Assembly (NCBI RefSeq): GCF_047634455.1
Contig: NZ_JBLIAI010000006.1
Location: forward strand, 1-64,000
From: Maritalea sp047634455
GTDB lineage: Bacteria > Pseudomonadota > Alphaproteobacteria > Rhizobiales > Devosiaceae
Reading direction: 5' to 3'
Length of the DNA stretch: 64,000 nt
In this document: positions 25,483 through 35,041 of the stretch, piece after piece
How the letters are laid out: every line of letters begins with the position of its first letter
Numbering within the stretch: the stretch's first letter is position 1
Translations under genes and position numbers: made by a program
Notes under the pieces: model-generated
Told to the model about the DNA's origin: nothing
Database searches by the model: none
Seen by the model: only the letters and a program-made list of their open reading frames with translations

Positions 25483-26501
25483 CTGCAATAAAAGCCCGTG
25501 ATGTGGACAGTTTTCTTGCGCACCCTGACATAAAAGCGGGTTTTATATTGATCTACGGCCCAGACGCCGGTCGGGTTCGAGAAACCACAGATAAACTGCA
25601 AACACAGTTTCACGGCCAAACTGGTGACCCAATGGGCCTCGTCAGTCTGCAATTTGGCGACTTTGAGAACCCTGGCGAACGCATTTCGGTGGAGGCCAAC
25701 ACACCTTCCATGTTCGGCGACCAGCGTATCATACGTGTGCGTGGTGCCACCAATGCACTGACCAAAGAGATTGAACAGACTGTAAAAGACGGGTTTGATG
25801 CGATTTTATTGGTCGAATCGGGCAATTTGACCCCAAAAGATGGGCTGAGAAAGCTCGCTGAGGCTCAAAAATCGGCTCGAGCCGTGCCCTGCTACGCTGA
25901 CGACACTAGAAGTTTGACCCAATTGGCCCGTCAAATGTTCGAAAAGGCGCAAATCACGGTCGAAAACGACGCTTTGCGTGCACTAATTGACGTATTGGGA
26001 AATGACAGGCAGATCACCAGACAGGAAGTTGAAAAACTTATTCTGTTTGCACAGGATACAAAGCACATTGATTTTGACGATGTGATGGTGCTGTGTGGCG
26101 ATAATGCAGCGCAAACCATGGATGAAATTCTGGATAGCACTGGCACGGGCCACATGCAAAAGCTGGACACCGCCCTCACCCGGGCATTTAGTTCGGGCAC
26201 CAATTCATCTGCCATCCTTACGCGGGCATTGATGCACTTTTCCACTCTGCGCGAAATGCGCGCCGGGTTCGATGAGGGAAAAACCTTAACTGAAGTTTTG
26301 AACGCGGGGCGTTTCCGCGTTCACTTTTCCCGCAAAAGCGCCATTGAAAGCCAAATCAGATCTTGGTCTTCAACAAATTTGGCCGCCGCTTGCGTCCGAC
26401 TGCACACAACGGTGCTTGAGACCCGCAAGAACGCCAATTTGGCCGATGAGCACACGCGCCAAGCCTTGCTGGCAATCGCAACGATTGCCGCAAGAAACTA
26501 A
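25479..26501 (+). CDS. holA: DNA polymerase III delta subunit
   Basis: Clamp-loader subunit that opens the sliding clamp. 340 residues with the HolA landmarks GFILIYGPDAGRVRE near the start (about 16-30), SMFGDQRIIRVRGA near 76-89 and the C-terminal helical collar domain. There is no functional P-loop, as expected for delta. The TTG start overlaps the lptE stop (TTGA), and the gene ends 22 bases from the convergent parB. The leuS-lptE-holA-parB-parA order is standard for alphaproteobacteria. Confidence 0.94.
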   Translation: MTAIKARDVDSFLAHPDIKAGFILIYGPDAGRVRETTDKLQTQFHGQTGDPMGLVSLQFGDFENPGERISVEANTPSMFGDQRIIRVRGATNALTKEIEQTVKDGFDAILLVESGNLTPKDGLRKLAEAQKSARAVPCYADDTRSLTQLARQMFEKAQITVENDALRALIDVLGNDRQITRQEVEKLILFAQDTKHIDFDDVMVLCGDNAAQTMDEILDSTGTGHMQKLDTALTRAFSSGTNSSAILTRALMHFSTLREMRAGFDEGKTLTEVLNAGRFRVHFSRKSAIESQIRSWSSTNLAAACVRLHTTVLETRKNANLADEHTRQALLAIATIAARN

Positions 26502-26523
26502 CTAACATGCTGTAAACAAAGAA

Positions 26524-27411
26524 CTATCGAGACTGAAGCCGCTGACACACATCGTCCAATTGCTCAAGCGTGCGATACTTAATCTCAATCTTACCGCCGC
26601 GTTCTTTGTGATCGATTGCAACTTTTAGCCCCAGTAAATCACTCAGGCTTTTCTCGAGCGCTAAAGTATCCGCATCCTTTGCCGCCTTGGCAGCTTTTGT
26701 AGAATGCCCAACATCGTCATTGGCCTGTGCTTGCTTTTGAGCCAAATTTTCAGCTTCACGAACGCTCAGACCACCATCAATAATTCGACGGGCCAATGCT
26801 TCAGGATTTGTTGCCGTAATCAATGCCCGCGCATGGCCCGCCGACAACGCACCGTCTGTCACATATTGCTGCACATTGGCTGGCAATTTCATCAACCGCA
26901 ACGTATTCGCCACATGGCTCCGGCTTTTGCCAATAACTTGCGCCAAGTCGGCTTGGGTATATCCAAACTGTTGCATAAGCTGATCATAACCCTTTGATTC
27001 TTCTAAAGAATTAAGGTCTGACCGTTGAACGTTTTCAATAATCGCAAGTTCTAAAGCTTCGCGATCATCAACCTCTCGAATAATCACGGGCACTTCGTGC
27101 AAGCCCGCGCGCTGCGCCGCCCGCCAGCGGCGCTCACCTGCCACCAATTCATATTGGTCAGGATCAACCGCACTGGGTCGCACCAAAATCGGTTGCATGA
27201 CGCCTTTTTCACGAATTGAGTTGGTTAAGTCTTCCAACTCCTCAGGGGCAAAATGTCGCCGTGGATTGTTGGGACTGGCCACAATAAACTCAACTGGCAA
27301 ACGACGAATACCGTCGCCCGACGGCACCCGCGTCGCTTCAATAGGTGGCACATCGCCTATCAGTGCTGCCAAACCCCGGCCAAGTCTGCTGTTTGTGTTT
27401 TTGTCGTTCAT
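26524..27411 (-). CDS. parB: Chromosome-partitioning protein ParB
   Basis: CTP-dependent DNA clamp that loads at parS and spreads to make the partition complex. 295 residues: N-terminal CTPase part (about 40-130) with NPRRHFA near 50-56 and GERRWRAAQRAG near 117-128; helix-turn-helix (about 155-185, TQADLAQVIGKSRSHVANTLR) that reads parS; and a C-terminal dimerisation domain (about 245-295). It lies 9 bases after parA on the same strand. Seven candidate parS sites in this window are its likely targets. Confidence 0.97.
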   Translation of the reverse strand: MNDKNTNSRLGRGLAALIGDVPPIEATRVPSGDGIRRLPVEFIVASPNNPRRHFAPEELEDLTNSIREKGVMQPILVRPSAVDPDQYELVAGERRWRAAQRAGLHEVPVIIREVDDREALELAIIENVQRSDLNSLEESKGYDQLMQQFGYTQADLAQVIGKSRSHVANTLRLMKLPANVQQYVTDGALSAGHARALITATNPEALARRIIDGGLSVREAENLAQKQAQANDDVGHSTKAAKAAKDADTLALEKSLSDLLGLKVAIDHKERGGKIEIKYRTLEQLDDVCQRLQSR

Positions 27412-27420
27412 TTTGCTGTC

Positions 27421-28221
27421 CTATGCCGCCGTCAATCGACGTTCGCGCTTAATAACCTCAGTAGCCAGATGCAAATAGGCCTGGCTGCCTGCACATTTCA
27501 GATCGTATAAGAGCGCCGGCTTCCCGTAGGAAGGCGCCTCAGATAGTCGAACATTTCTCGGAATGACCGTTTCATAGACCAAGTCACCCATATGCGAGCG
27601 AACATCACTAAGTACTTGATTAGACAAGTTATTTCTCTTGTCATACATGGTCATAACCACACCTTGAATATAGAGGCCAGGATTAAGACTGGACTTGATC
27701 TGCTCAATGGTATGCAAAAGCTGGCTAAGACCCTCAAGCGCAAAAAACTCACATTGCATTGGCACCAAAACCGCGTCTGCGGCGGCGAGAGAATTAATTG
27801 TAAGTAAGTTAAGTGACGGCGGGCAATCAATCAGAATGTAGGTAATTGGCTTGCCATCAAAAATGATGTCACCAGCCCCACTCAGTGCATTCCTCAACCG
27901 AAATGCTCGATCACCTTCATTTGAGATTGCCATTTCCAGGCCCAATAAATCCATTGTGGACGGTACCACCACCACATTTGGCACATTGGTTGAAACAATC
28001 GCGTCCTTAAGCTCAACTTCGCCGGTCATCAAATCATAAGCAGAATAATGCCGCGCCTCCCGGTCTATGCCAAAACCTGTGCTGGCATTGCCCTGTGGGT
28101 CAATATCAACAATCAAAACACGCTCACCAATGGCGGCAAGGGCTGTTGCCAAATTGATGGCCGTCGTTGTTTTACCAACACCGCCCTTTTGATTTGCCAA
28201 TGTAAGAATCCGCGGTTGCAC
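27421..28221 (-). CDS. parA: Chromosome-partitioning ATPase ParA
   Basis: Walker-type ATPase that moves ParB-parS complexes along the nucleoid. 266 residues if begun at GTG 28221, which has GGAGGGG 6 bases upstream and gives the usual opening QPRILTLANQKGGVGKTT; a TTG at 28239 would add six residues. The deviant Walker A KGGVGKTT, the VDIDPQGNAS motif and the LIDCPPSLNLLT motif are intact. It is followed by parB and preceded by rsmG, an operon order conserved near origins. Confidence 0.97.
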   Translation of the reverse strand: MQPRILTLANQKGGVGKTTTAINLATALAAIGERVLIVDIDPQGNASTGFGIDREARHYSAYDLMTGEVELKDAIVSTNVPNVVVVPSTMDLLGLEMAISNEGDRAFRLRNALSGAGDIIFDGKPITYILIDCPPSLNLLTINSLAAADAVLVPMQCEFFALEGLSQLLHTIEQIKSSLNPGLYIQGVVMTMYDKRNNLSNQVLSDVRSHMGDLVYETVIPRNVRLSEAPSYGKPALLYDLKCAGSQAYLHLATEVIKRERRLTAA

Positions 28222-28247
28222 TGCAAGCCCCTCCGACAACGAATAAT

Positions 28248-28907
28248 TTAGCGTCGTTCCAACCTGGTAATCGACAGAATAACCGAGTCAGACGCAACAA
28301 CGCTGCTATAAGTCTTATGAGCATACCGCCAATTTGCGGCAGCCGCTGAAATTTCTTCATCATATCCACGGCCTTTTTGCAAAAGCGCTATTGTATCCAC
28401 GCCAAAATGCGGAAAACAATAGGAGAATGTGGACGCCAGATCAGCAAAACCGCGCGCTGTAATGACCCCAACCTGCAGACCAGCATCAAGCACCAAATCC
28501 TCCGCGCGAACATTGTGGACAACGCAACTTAGGCCCAGCAAACGAGAAATATGTCGCAAAAACGAACACTTACGGGCATTCGCCTCTATCATATGCACAA
28601 TTAGGTCACAAGATTTGAACGCAATGGCGAGCGGAATTGCAGGCAACCCACCGCCACTGCCATAGTCCAACAAAATGCCCCTGTCTGGATCCACATGTTT
28701 TGCGAGCTGCAAACTATCCAAGAAGTGTCTCGACCATATTTCCGGCAATGTTTCACGTGAAACAAGATTTTTGATCTTTTGCCACCGAATCAGTTCCTGG
28801 GCGTATTTTTGCAGGTCTGACCGCACAGTTTCAGCGTCCAAACCAAGTTCAACGCACATATGAGAGATGCGGTCAGCCTCTATGGCAGTCGGCAATATCG
28901 CTTCCAT
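28248..28907 (-). CDS. rsmG: 16S rRNA (guanine527-N7)-methyltransferase RsmG
   Basis: 219 residues. Methylates G527 in 16S rRNA with S-adenosylmethionine. The Rossmann-type methyltransferase motif LLDYGSGGGLPAIPLAI is at about 79-95 and the family segment KIKNLVSRETLPEIWSRHFLDSL at about 44-66. The ATG at 28907 overlaps the TGA of mnmG by one base, so translation is probably coupled. A perfect parS site lies within the coding sequence (28749-28764). Former name gidB. Confidence 0.95.
   Translation of the reverse strand: MEAILPTAIEADRISHMCVELGLDAETVRSDLQKYAQELIRWQKIKNLVSRETLPEIWSRHFLDSLQLAKHVDPDRGILLDYGSGGGLPAIPLAIAFKSCDLIVHMIEANARKCSFLRHISRLLGLSCVVHNVRAEDLVLDAGLQVGVITARGFADLASTFSYCFPHFGVDTIALLQKGRGYDEEISAAAANWRYAHKTYSSVVASDSVILSITRLERR
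28749..28764. other. Perfect parS site
   Basis: TGTTTCACGTGAAACA is the exact 16-base parS palindrome, inside rsmG, about 6.3 kb from the proposed oriC. It is the only perfect copy in the window and likely a main ParB loading site. Confidence 0.96.
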
Positions 28908-30787
28908 CACACGGCACGCTTGGCAAAAGTTTCACGTGAATCCATTCGCTTCGCCGCCGCAAGAATCAACAGGATAGCCGCCGGGGTCATCCCTTCAATC
29001 CGCTGTGCCTGGGCGATCGTAGAGGGATTGTGTTGAATTAACTTTTGGCACATCTCAATCGACAGGCCATCAAGTGACGCATAGTCCATACCATCCGGGA
29101 TTTTGCGATTTTCGTCTCGCTGAACCGCCTCAATATCAGCCCGTTGCCGATCAAGATAAACCGCATATTGCGCATCCACGGTCACTTGCTCCAATATGGC
29201 CATTGGAAATTCTAACAGTGCGGGCCAAATATCTGTAATTGTCTGCAAGGACACATTTGGATGAGAGAGTAATTGAAATGCACTGCGTCGCACCCCATCC
29301 GCACTGACTTGGATATCTTGTCGGCTGGCTTCGTTTGGCGTCAGATTAAGCTCATTTAGCATCTTTCTAGCTGCAACAAGTTGCGACATGCGCCCGGCAA
29401 AAACCACTTTTCGTTCAGCGCCCACCAAACCACAATCAATGCCGATTTGCGTTAAACGCTGATCGGCATTATCGGAACGTAAATGAAGCCGAAATTCGGC
29501 CCGACTGGTAAACATTCGATATGGTTCTGTAACGCCACGCGTCACCAAATCATCAACCATTACAGCAATATAGCTCTGCGTGCGCGACAGAATAAGCGGA
29601 GCACACCCCAAAACACGCATGGCGGCATTGGCACCGGCCAGCAACCCTTGCGCCCCTGCTTCTTCATAACCAGTTGTGCCGTTTATCTGCCCCGCTAAGG
29701 AAAGCCCGGGCAGCTTCTTCAACTGGAGAGTATGATCCAACTCGCGCGGATCAATATAGTCATATTCAATCGCATAACCTGGCTGATTAATTACAGCATT
29801 TTCGCACCCGGGCAGTGAACGAACCAAGGCCAGTTGTACATCTTCAGGTAGGCTCGTCGAAATGCCGTTCGGATAAATATTGTCATCATCCAAGCCCTCA
29901 GGCTCCAAGAATATTTGATGCGAATCTTTGTCTGCAAACCGCACAATCTTGTCTTCAATCGAAGGGCAATAGCGTGGACCTTTACTTTCAATCTGCCCAG
30001 AATAGATTGCCGATTTCTGCAAATTGTCTTCAATAATCTTATGGGTACCGGCGTGGGTGCGTGTAATGTAGCACGGCACCTGCCGAACAGTGATGGCAGC
30101 GGTCAGCGCAGACATAGGCTCCAAATCTGCATCACCATGCTGTACTTCCAATTGCGCCCAATCAATCGTGTTCTTGTCCAAACGCGGTGGCGTGCCGGTT
30201 TTCAGCCGCCCGAGGCGCAAACCCATTGTTTCCAAACGCTTAGACAGCCCCAGAACGGGTTTTTCGCCAACCCGACCAGCAGGAATTTGTTTGTCCCCAA
30301 GATGAATGAGTCCGCGCAAAAACGTGCCGGTGGTCAGCACAACTTCTGCAGCATCTATACGCGTACCGTCACCTAAAACGACCCCTGCCACACAGCCATT
30401 TACCGAGATCAAATCATCGACTTCGCCCTCAATGACGGTCAAATTTGCTTGTTCAGTAATCGCCGCTTGCATCGCTTCACGATAGAGTTTTCGGTCCGCT
30501 TGCATGCGCGGTCCGCGAACAGCAGGACCTTTGCGCCGATTGAGCAGCCGATATTGAATGCAAGCCTGATCAGCGATCCGACCCATCAAACCGTCAAGCG
30601 CGTCAATCTCGCGCACCAAATGCCCCTTGCCCAACCCACCAATGGCCGGGTTGCAAGACATTTCGCCAATCTTTTTGAATTGATGTGTCACAAGCGCTGT
30701 CTTGACGCCAAGCCGCGCAGATGCAGCGGCCGCTTCACAACCAGCATGCCCACCACCCACAATGATGACATCAAATCTATTTGTCAT
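28907..30787 (-). CDS. mnmG: tRNA uridine-34 carboxymethylaminomethyl modification enzyme MnmG
   Basis: 626 residues. With MnmE it installs cmnm5 at the wobble uridine of several tRNAs, using FAD. The N-terminal FAD motif is VIIVGGGHAGCEAA (about 6-19); other landmarks are MSCNPAIGGLGKGHLVREIDALDG (about 43-66) and LAGQINGTTGYEEAGAQGL (about 364-382). I chose ATG 30787 with GAGGAT upstream; the longer frame upstream overlaps mnmE. It lies between mnmE and rsmG. A parS-like site overlaps its last codons and another lies just before its start. Confidence 0.96.
   Translation of the reverse strand: MTNRFDVIIVGGGHAGCEAAAASARLGVKTALVTHQFKKIGEMSCNPAIGGLGKGHLVREIDALDGLMGRIADQACIQYRLLNRRKGPAVRGPRMQADRKLYREAMQAAITEQANLTVIEGEVDDLISVNGCVAGVVLGDGTRIDAAEVVLTTGTFLRGLIHLGDKQIPAGRVGEKPVLGLSKRLETMGLRLGRLKTGTPPRLDKNTIDWAQLEVQHGDADLEPMSALTAAITVRQVPCYITRTHAGTHKIIEDNLQKSAIYSGQIESKGPRYCPSIEDKIVRFADKDSHQIFLEPEGLDDDNIYPNGISTSLPEDVQLALVRSLPGCENAVINQPGYAIEYDYIDPRELDHTLQLKKLPGLSLAGQINGTTGYEEAGAQGLLAGANAAMRVLGCAPLILSRTQSYIAVMVDDLVTRGVTEPYRMFTSRAEFRLHLRSDNADQRLTQIGIDCGLVGAERKVVFAGRMSQLVAARKMLNELNLTPNEASRQDIQVSADGVRRSAFQLLSHPNVSLQTITDIWPALLEFPMAILEQVTVDAQYAVYLDRQRADIEAVQRDENRKIPDGMDYASLDGLSIEMCQKLIQHNPSTIAQAQRIEGMTPAAILLILAAAKRMDSRETFAKRAV
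28928..28943. other. parS-like ParB binding site
   Basis: AGTTTCACGTGAATCC keeps GTTTCACGTGAA of the parS palindrome. It lies in the 3' end of mnmG, 179 bases from the perfect site. Confidence 0.85.
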
Positions 30788-30802
30788 GCCCACATCCTCA
30801 TG

Positions 30803-30818
30803 CGTTTCACGTGAATCA
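30803..30818. other. parS-like ParB binding site
   Basis: CGTTTCACGTGAATCA matches the consensus at 14 of 16 positions. It sits in the short mnmE-mnmG gap and reaches the last codon of mnmE. Confidence 0.85.
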
Positions 30819-32114
30819 TTTACCAATACAAAACCCTGAGAACAGCTCGTCTAAAACATCTTCGGTACCAACTTCGCCAACCAGCCGCGCCAAACAATAG
30901 GTCGCCACGCGGAGTTCCTCAGCAAGCAACTCCGGTGCATACACCAAATCGCACCCACGTACCAGCGCCTCAGAAGTTTCCGTCAGCGCAGCCTTGTCCC
31001 GCACATGTGAAATCAACATTGTTTCACGTGAATCATTTGCCTCAGTGATTGTTGAAATCAGTGCAGCTTTCAGCACTGTCAGATCGGGGTCTGTCTTTGC
31101 ACTGATCTCGCAGTCCACGATGTTCTGCGCCAAGCTGGAGCCTCGCATGTCAGATTTGGTGCCAACAATCAGGTCATACTCAAATCCATCAGGCAGGGAA
31201 CCGTCATCCGTCAATCCAACCACAATGTCCGCCTGGAGCGCAGATCGAACCGAGCGCTCGATGCCAAGACGTTCAACCTCATCCTCAGTATCATGCACCC
31301 CGGCCGTATCTGCCAGCCGGAACAAAATGCCGTGCAAATCAATTTCTACTTCAATCACGTCGCGTGTTGTTCCAGGAATATCGGTAACAATTGCCGCGTC
31401 TGACCGAGAAAGCGCATTCAGAACGGTGGACTTGCCGACATTTGGTTTCCCGACCAAAGCAACGCTAACGCCCTCGCGGATCATCCGTCCTTGATCAAAT
31501 GTCTTCAATTGATCGCTGATTTGAGAAGCCAGTTCTAAAAGGTCTTGCGAATAGCTGGTCGGCAACTCAAACGGGACATCCTCTTCATCAGAAAAGTCTA
31601 AGCGGGCTTCAATCTCAGCACGCAAGCGAACTAATTGTTGCCGCCAGTCAGCCAGTTTTGCACTCAAACCGCCCTGCATTCGAGCAACTGCCAAAGCCCG
31701 TTGGCTTTCTGTGCGCGCATCAATCAGGTCAGCAATACCCTCGACACGAGTTAAATCTAGCTTGCCATTTTCAAACGCCCGGCGGGTAAACTCACCCGGC
31801 TCCGCAAGCCGAATACCGGGCAATTTGATCATTTGATCAAGTACGAACTGCACAACAGCCCGACTGCCGTGCAGCTGCAACTCCAAAACCTGCTCGCCTG
31901 TAAAACTATTGGGTCCAGGAAAGTACAAAACCAACCCCTCGTCAACGACGCTGGCATCAAGAGGCGATAAGATTTTTGAAAAATGCGCGAAGCGGGGGCG
32001 GGGTAGCTTTACCCCAAAAGCGGCACATATACCCAACACATCGGGGCCAGAGGCCCGGATCACACCAACACCTGACGGCAATTGTCCCGACGACAGCGCA
32101 ACAATGGTGTCCAT
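30816..32114 (-). CDS. mnmE: tRNA modification GTPase MnmE
   Basis: 432 residues from ATG 32114 (AGGAC upstream; an ATG 18 bases earlier is possible). Partner of MnmG. The N-terminal formyl-tetrahydrofolate-binding domain is followed by helical parts and an inserted GTPase domain with G1 GKPNVGKST (222-230), G2/G3 region IPGTTRDVIE and DTAG, and the C-terminal FCIGK whose cysteine (C429) is essential in this family. The gene lies 12 bases after the rho stop codon. A parS-like site lies inside (31020-31035). Confidence 0.96.
   Translation of the reverse strand: MDTIVALSSGQLPSGVGVIRASGPDVLGICAAFGVKLPRPRFAHFSKILSPLDASVVDEGLVLYFPGPNSFTGEQVLELQLHGSRAVVQFVLDQMIKLPGIRLAEPGEFTRRAFENGKLDLTRVEGIADLIDARTESQRALAVARMQGGLSAKLADWRQQLVRLRAEIEARLDFSDEEDVPFELPTSYSQDLLELASQISDQLKTFDQGRMIREGVSVALVGKPNVGKSTVLNALSRSDAAIVTDIPGTTRDVIEVEIDLHGILFRLADTAGVHDTEDEVERLGIERSVRSALQADIVVGLTDDGSLPDGFEYDLIVGTKSDMRGSSLAQNIVDCEISAKTDPDLTVLKAALISTITEANDSRETMLISHVRDKAALTETSEALVRGCDLVYAPELLAEELRVATYCLARLVGEVGTEDVLDELFSGFCIGK
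31020..31035. other. parS-like ParB binding site
   Basis: TGTTTCACGTGAATCA matches the parS consensus at 15 of 16 positions. It lies within mnmE, about 4 kb from the proposed oriC, the nearest site found. Confidence 0.9.
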
Positions 32115-32143
32115 TTGCTGTCCTGCTGTCATCTGGGCGCCTG

Positions 32144-33409
32144 CTAGGTGTTCATTGAATCGAAGAAATCAGAATTTGATTTGGTTTGACGCAATTTATC
32201 AATCAAGAATTCAATCGCATCAATGGTACCCATTGGGGTCAAAATACGGCGCAAAACATACATTTTCTTGAGCATTTCAGGTGCAACCAAAAGCTCTTCT
32301 TTGCGTGTACCGGACTTGGTAATGTCAATCGCTGGGAAGACGCGCTTATCAGCCACTTTGCGATCAAGAATAATTTCAGAGTTACCTGTGCCCTTAAACT
32401 CTTCAAAAATCACTTCGTCCATCCGGCTACCCGTATCAATCAGCGCCGTCGAAATGATTGTCAGCGAACCGCCGTCCTCGATGTTGCGCGCAGCCCCAAA
32501 GAAACGCTTTGGTCGCTGTAGGGCGTTCGCATCCACACCACCGGTCAACACTTTGCCCGAGGATGGCACAACCGTATTATACGCCCGGCCAAGCCGCGTG
32601 ATTGAATCAAGTAAAATCACCACGTCGCGCTTATGTTCGACCAAGCGTTTCGCCTTTTCAATAACCATTTCAGCTACTTGCACGTGCCGGCTAGCGGGCT
32701 CGTCAAATGTCGAAGATATAACTTCACCGCGCACAGAGCGCTGCATATCTGTCACTTCTTCAGGGCGCTCATCAATTAACAGAACAATCAAATAACATTC
32801 TGGATGGTTTATTGCGATTGATTGTGCAATATTTTGCAACAATACAGTCTTACCAGTCCTAGGAGGCGCAACAATCAACGCCCGTTGTCCTTTGCCTAAA
32901 GGCGCAACCAGGTCTATAATCCGCGCACTTTTATCCTTAACCTTTGGGTCCTGCACTTCCAAATTGAAGCGCTCATCAGGATAAAGCGGGGTCAAATTAT
33001 CAAAATTGATTTTGTGCCGCGCACGTTCGGGTTCTTCAAAATTGACCGAATTGACTTTTAACAGCGCAAAATAGCGCTCACCATCTTTGGGAGACCGTAT
33101 TTGGCCCTCAACAGTATCGCCTGTTCGCAAAGAAAATTTACGAATTTGAGAGGGACTCACATAAATATCGTCAGGACCAGGTAAATAATTGGCGTCTGGA
33201 CTGCGCAAAAACCCAAACCCATCCGGCAAAATCTCAACAACGCCTTCGCCAGTTATATCAACTTCATTTTCGGCAAGCTCTTTTAAGATAGCAAACATCA
33301 ATTCCTGTTTGCGCAAAGTGCTTGCATTTTCTACTTCAACTTGTTCGGCGAAAGCCAATAGTTCGGCTGGTTTTTTAGCCTTAAGCTCACTGAGCTTCAT
33401 ATTCTGCAT
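32144..33409 (-). CDS. rho: Transcription termination factor Rho
   Basis: 421 residues from ATG 33409 (AGGA upstream); the 27 residues upstream in frame are not Rho-like. It is a hexameric RNA helicase with an N-terminal RNA-binding cold-shock-like domain (GFGFLRSPDANYLPGPDDIYVSPSQIR, about 63-89) and an ATPase core with Walker A APPRTGKT, Walker B VILLDSITRLGRAYN, and the Q-loop/R-loop LTGGVDANALQRPKRFFGAARN. It is followed by mnmE and preceded by hemJ, with 164 bases between hemJ and the rho start. Confidence 0.97.
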   Translation of the reverse strand: MQNMKLSELKAKKPAELLAFAEQVEVENASTLRKQELMFAILKELAENEVDITGEGVVEILPDGFGFLRSPDANYLPGPDDIYVSPSQIRKFSLRTGDTVEGQIRSPKDGERYFALLKVNSVNFEEPERARHKINFDNLTPLYPDERFNLEVQDPKVKDKSARIIDLVAPLGKGQRALIVAPPRTGKTVLLQNIAQSIAINHPECYLIVLLIDERPEEVTDMQRSVRGEVISSTFDEPASRHVQVAEMVIEKAKRLVEHKRDVVILLDSITRLGRAYNTVVPSSGKVLTGGVDANALQRPKRFFGAARNIEDGGSLTIISTALIDTGSRMDEVIFEEFKGTGNSEIILDRKVADKRVFPAIDITKSGTRKEELLVAPEMLKKMYVLRRILTPMGTIDAIEFLIDKLRQTKSNSDFFDSMNT

Positions 33410-33573
33410 AAAGGACGTATCCTGGCGCTGGCAGATAACAATAAGGGGATGGGGAGACGTAAACCGAGGTCTTTTTGTCGAAAGGACCAATATGTTTCGT
33501 TAGAGTTGGCGGTGTATATCGCAAATAACCAACAATGACAAGGAAAAATCGTCAATTCGCCTCAAAATCAGAC

Positions 33574-33999
33574 CTAGAATGGCTTCACAATAACCATAAT
33601 CACAATCACAATCATCAACACCGTCGGCACTTCATTTATTAAACGGAAAAACCGACTGGAATTGGCATTTAAACCGCGCTCAAACGCCCTCTGGTAGCTC
33701 CCAAGCCGAAAATGGACAATCGTAAGTCCAACAACGCCAAACCCCTTCACCCAAGCCCAAACATCATCCGCTGCAATTGCTTGAAACCCAAACGCCAACC
33801 ACAATCCAAACACCCATGATCCAATCATCGCAGGCGTCATAATTGCCTTTAACAATCGACGTTCCATAATAATAAATGTATCCGATTGTTTTGAGCCATG
33901 TTCAGCATCGCAGTGATAAACAAAAAGCCGCGGCAAATACAAAAGGCCTGCCATCCAAGCAATCACTGAAATCACGTGTAACGCTTTCACCCATTCCAT
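33574..33999 (-). CDS. hemJ: Protoporphyrinogen oxidase HemJ
   Basis: 141-residue inner-membrane protein with four membrane helices (about 5-25, 53-73, 80-98, 122-140). HemJ oxidises protoporphyrinogen IX to protoporphyrin IX in many alphaproteobacteria and cyanobacteria. The conserved His is H8 in WVKALHVISVIAWMAG, and MERRLLKAIMTPAM is also conserved. It begins 4 bases after hemE, which encodes an earlier step of the same pathway, so the pair forms a heme operon. Confidence 0.93.
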   Translation of the reverse strand: MEWVKALHVISVIAWMAGLLYLPRLFVYHCDAEHGSKQSDTFIIMERRLLKAIMTPAMIGSWVFGLWLAFGFQAIAADDVWAWVKGFGVVGLTIVHFRLGSYQRAFERGLNANSSRFFRLINEVPTVLMIVIVIMVIVKPF

Positions 34000-34003
34000 C
34001 AGC

Positions 34004-35041
34004 TCAGTGCCCTTTAACGTGGTTTACAAGCGCTTCTACGTTCGCAATAGGCGTCTGCGGCACAATTCCATGACCCAAATTGAAAATATGCGGACGCCCC
34101 TCAAAAGCGGTCAGAATGTCATCAACACGATCGAACATTTGTTTACCACCGGTCACTAAACGTAGCGGATCAAGATTTCCCTGTACCGTAGCCAATGGCG
34201 AAATATTGTCTCGAGCATAAGCCAGCGGCATCGCATAATCCAAACCAACCGCATTTACTTTAGTGGCCTTAATGTAACCGGGAATCATTGTCGCAGCGCC
34301 GCGTGGAAAACCAATTATTGGCGCATCCGGCCGCTCAGCGCGTACTCTATTCACAAGTTTTACAGTTGGCTTGATCACAAAGTTCTCAAAATTGACTTCG
34401 TCTAAATTCAAAGCCCAGCTTTCAAATATCTGAACAACATCGGCGCCTGCATCAAATTGTGCCAGTAAATATTGCGCACTCGCTTCAACCAAAATATCCA
34501 TCAATTGCGCAAACAATTCAGGATGCGCTAATGCAAACAATCTGGCTTTTGCCTGATCAGGGGAGCCACGACCCCCGAGCATATAAGTTGCCACCGTCCA
34601 AGGTGCGCCACAAAACCCGATCAATGTCTTGTCATCATTAATGCCGGCTCGAACCCCACGCACAGTTTCTAAAACTGGTGCCAAATGCTGCAAAACTTTA
34701 GAAATGTCTAATTTGGCAAGATCCTGAGCAGTTTCAATTTCTGTTAAAATTGGTCCCTCACCCACTTCAAACCTGACATCTTGTCCAAGCGCATCTGGAA
34801 TAACTAAAATGTCCGAAAAAATGATTGCTGCATCAAGGTCAAAACGCCGAAGGGGCTGTAATGTGACCTCAATTGCCTTTTCGGGTGTATAACATAAATC
34901 CAGAAATCCTTTTGTTGATGCACGGACTTCACGATATTCCGGCAAATAGCGTCCCGCTTGGCGCATAATCCACATCGGTGGCACGTCATCAACAATTCCT
35001 CTGACACAATCTAGCAACTTACGACCCGTTTTTTTTACCAC
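34004..35041 (-). CDS. hemE: Uroporphyrinogen decarboxylase
   Basis: 345 residues. Decarboxylates uroporphyrinogen III to coproporphyrinogen III. The conserved opening PPMWIMRQAGRYLPEYR (about 21-37), the FCGAPWTVATYM motif (near 143-154) and FPRGA near 248 are present. The start is GTG at 35041, with GGAAAA upstream. In Caulobacter and relatives hemE borders the chromosomal oriC and its promoter lies in the origin; the layout here is the same. Confidence 0.97.
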   Translation of the reverse strand: MVKKTGRKLLDCVRGIVDDVPPMWIMRQAGRYLPEYREVRASTKGFLDLCYTPEKAIEVTLQPLRRFDLDAAIIFSDILVIPDALGQDVRFEVGEGPILTEIETAQDLAKLDISKVLQHLAPVLETVRGVRAGINDDKTLIGFCGAPWTVATYMLGGRGSPDQAKARLFALAHPELFAQLMDILVEASAQYLLAQFDAGADVVQIFESWALNLDEVNFENFVIKPTVKLVNRVRAERPDAPIIGFPRGAATMIPGYIKATKVNAVGLDYAMPLAYARDNISPLATVQGNLDPLRLVTGGKQMFDRVDDILTAFEGRPHIFNLGHGIVPQTPIANVEALVNHVKGH

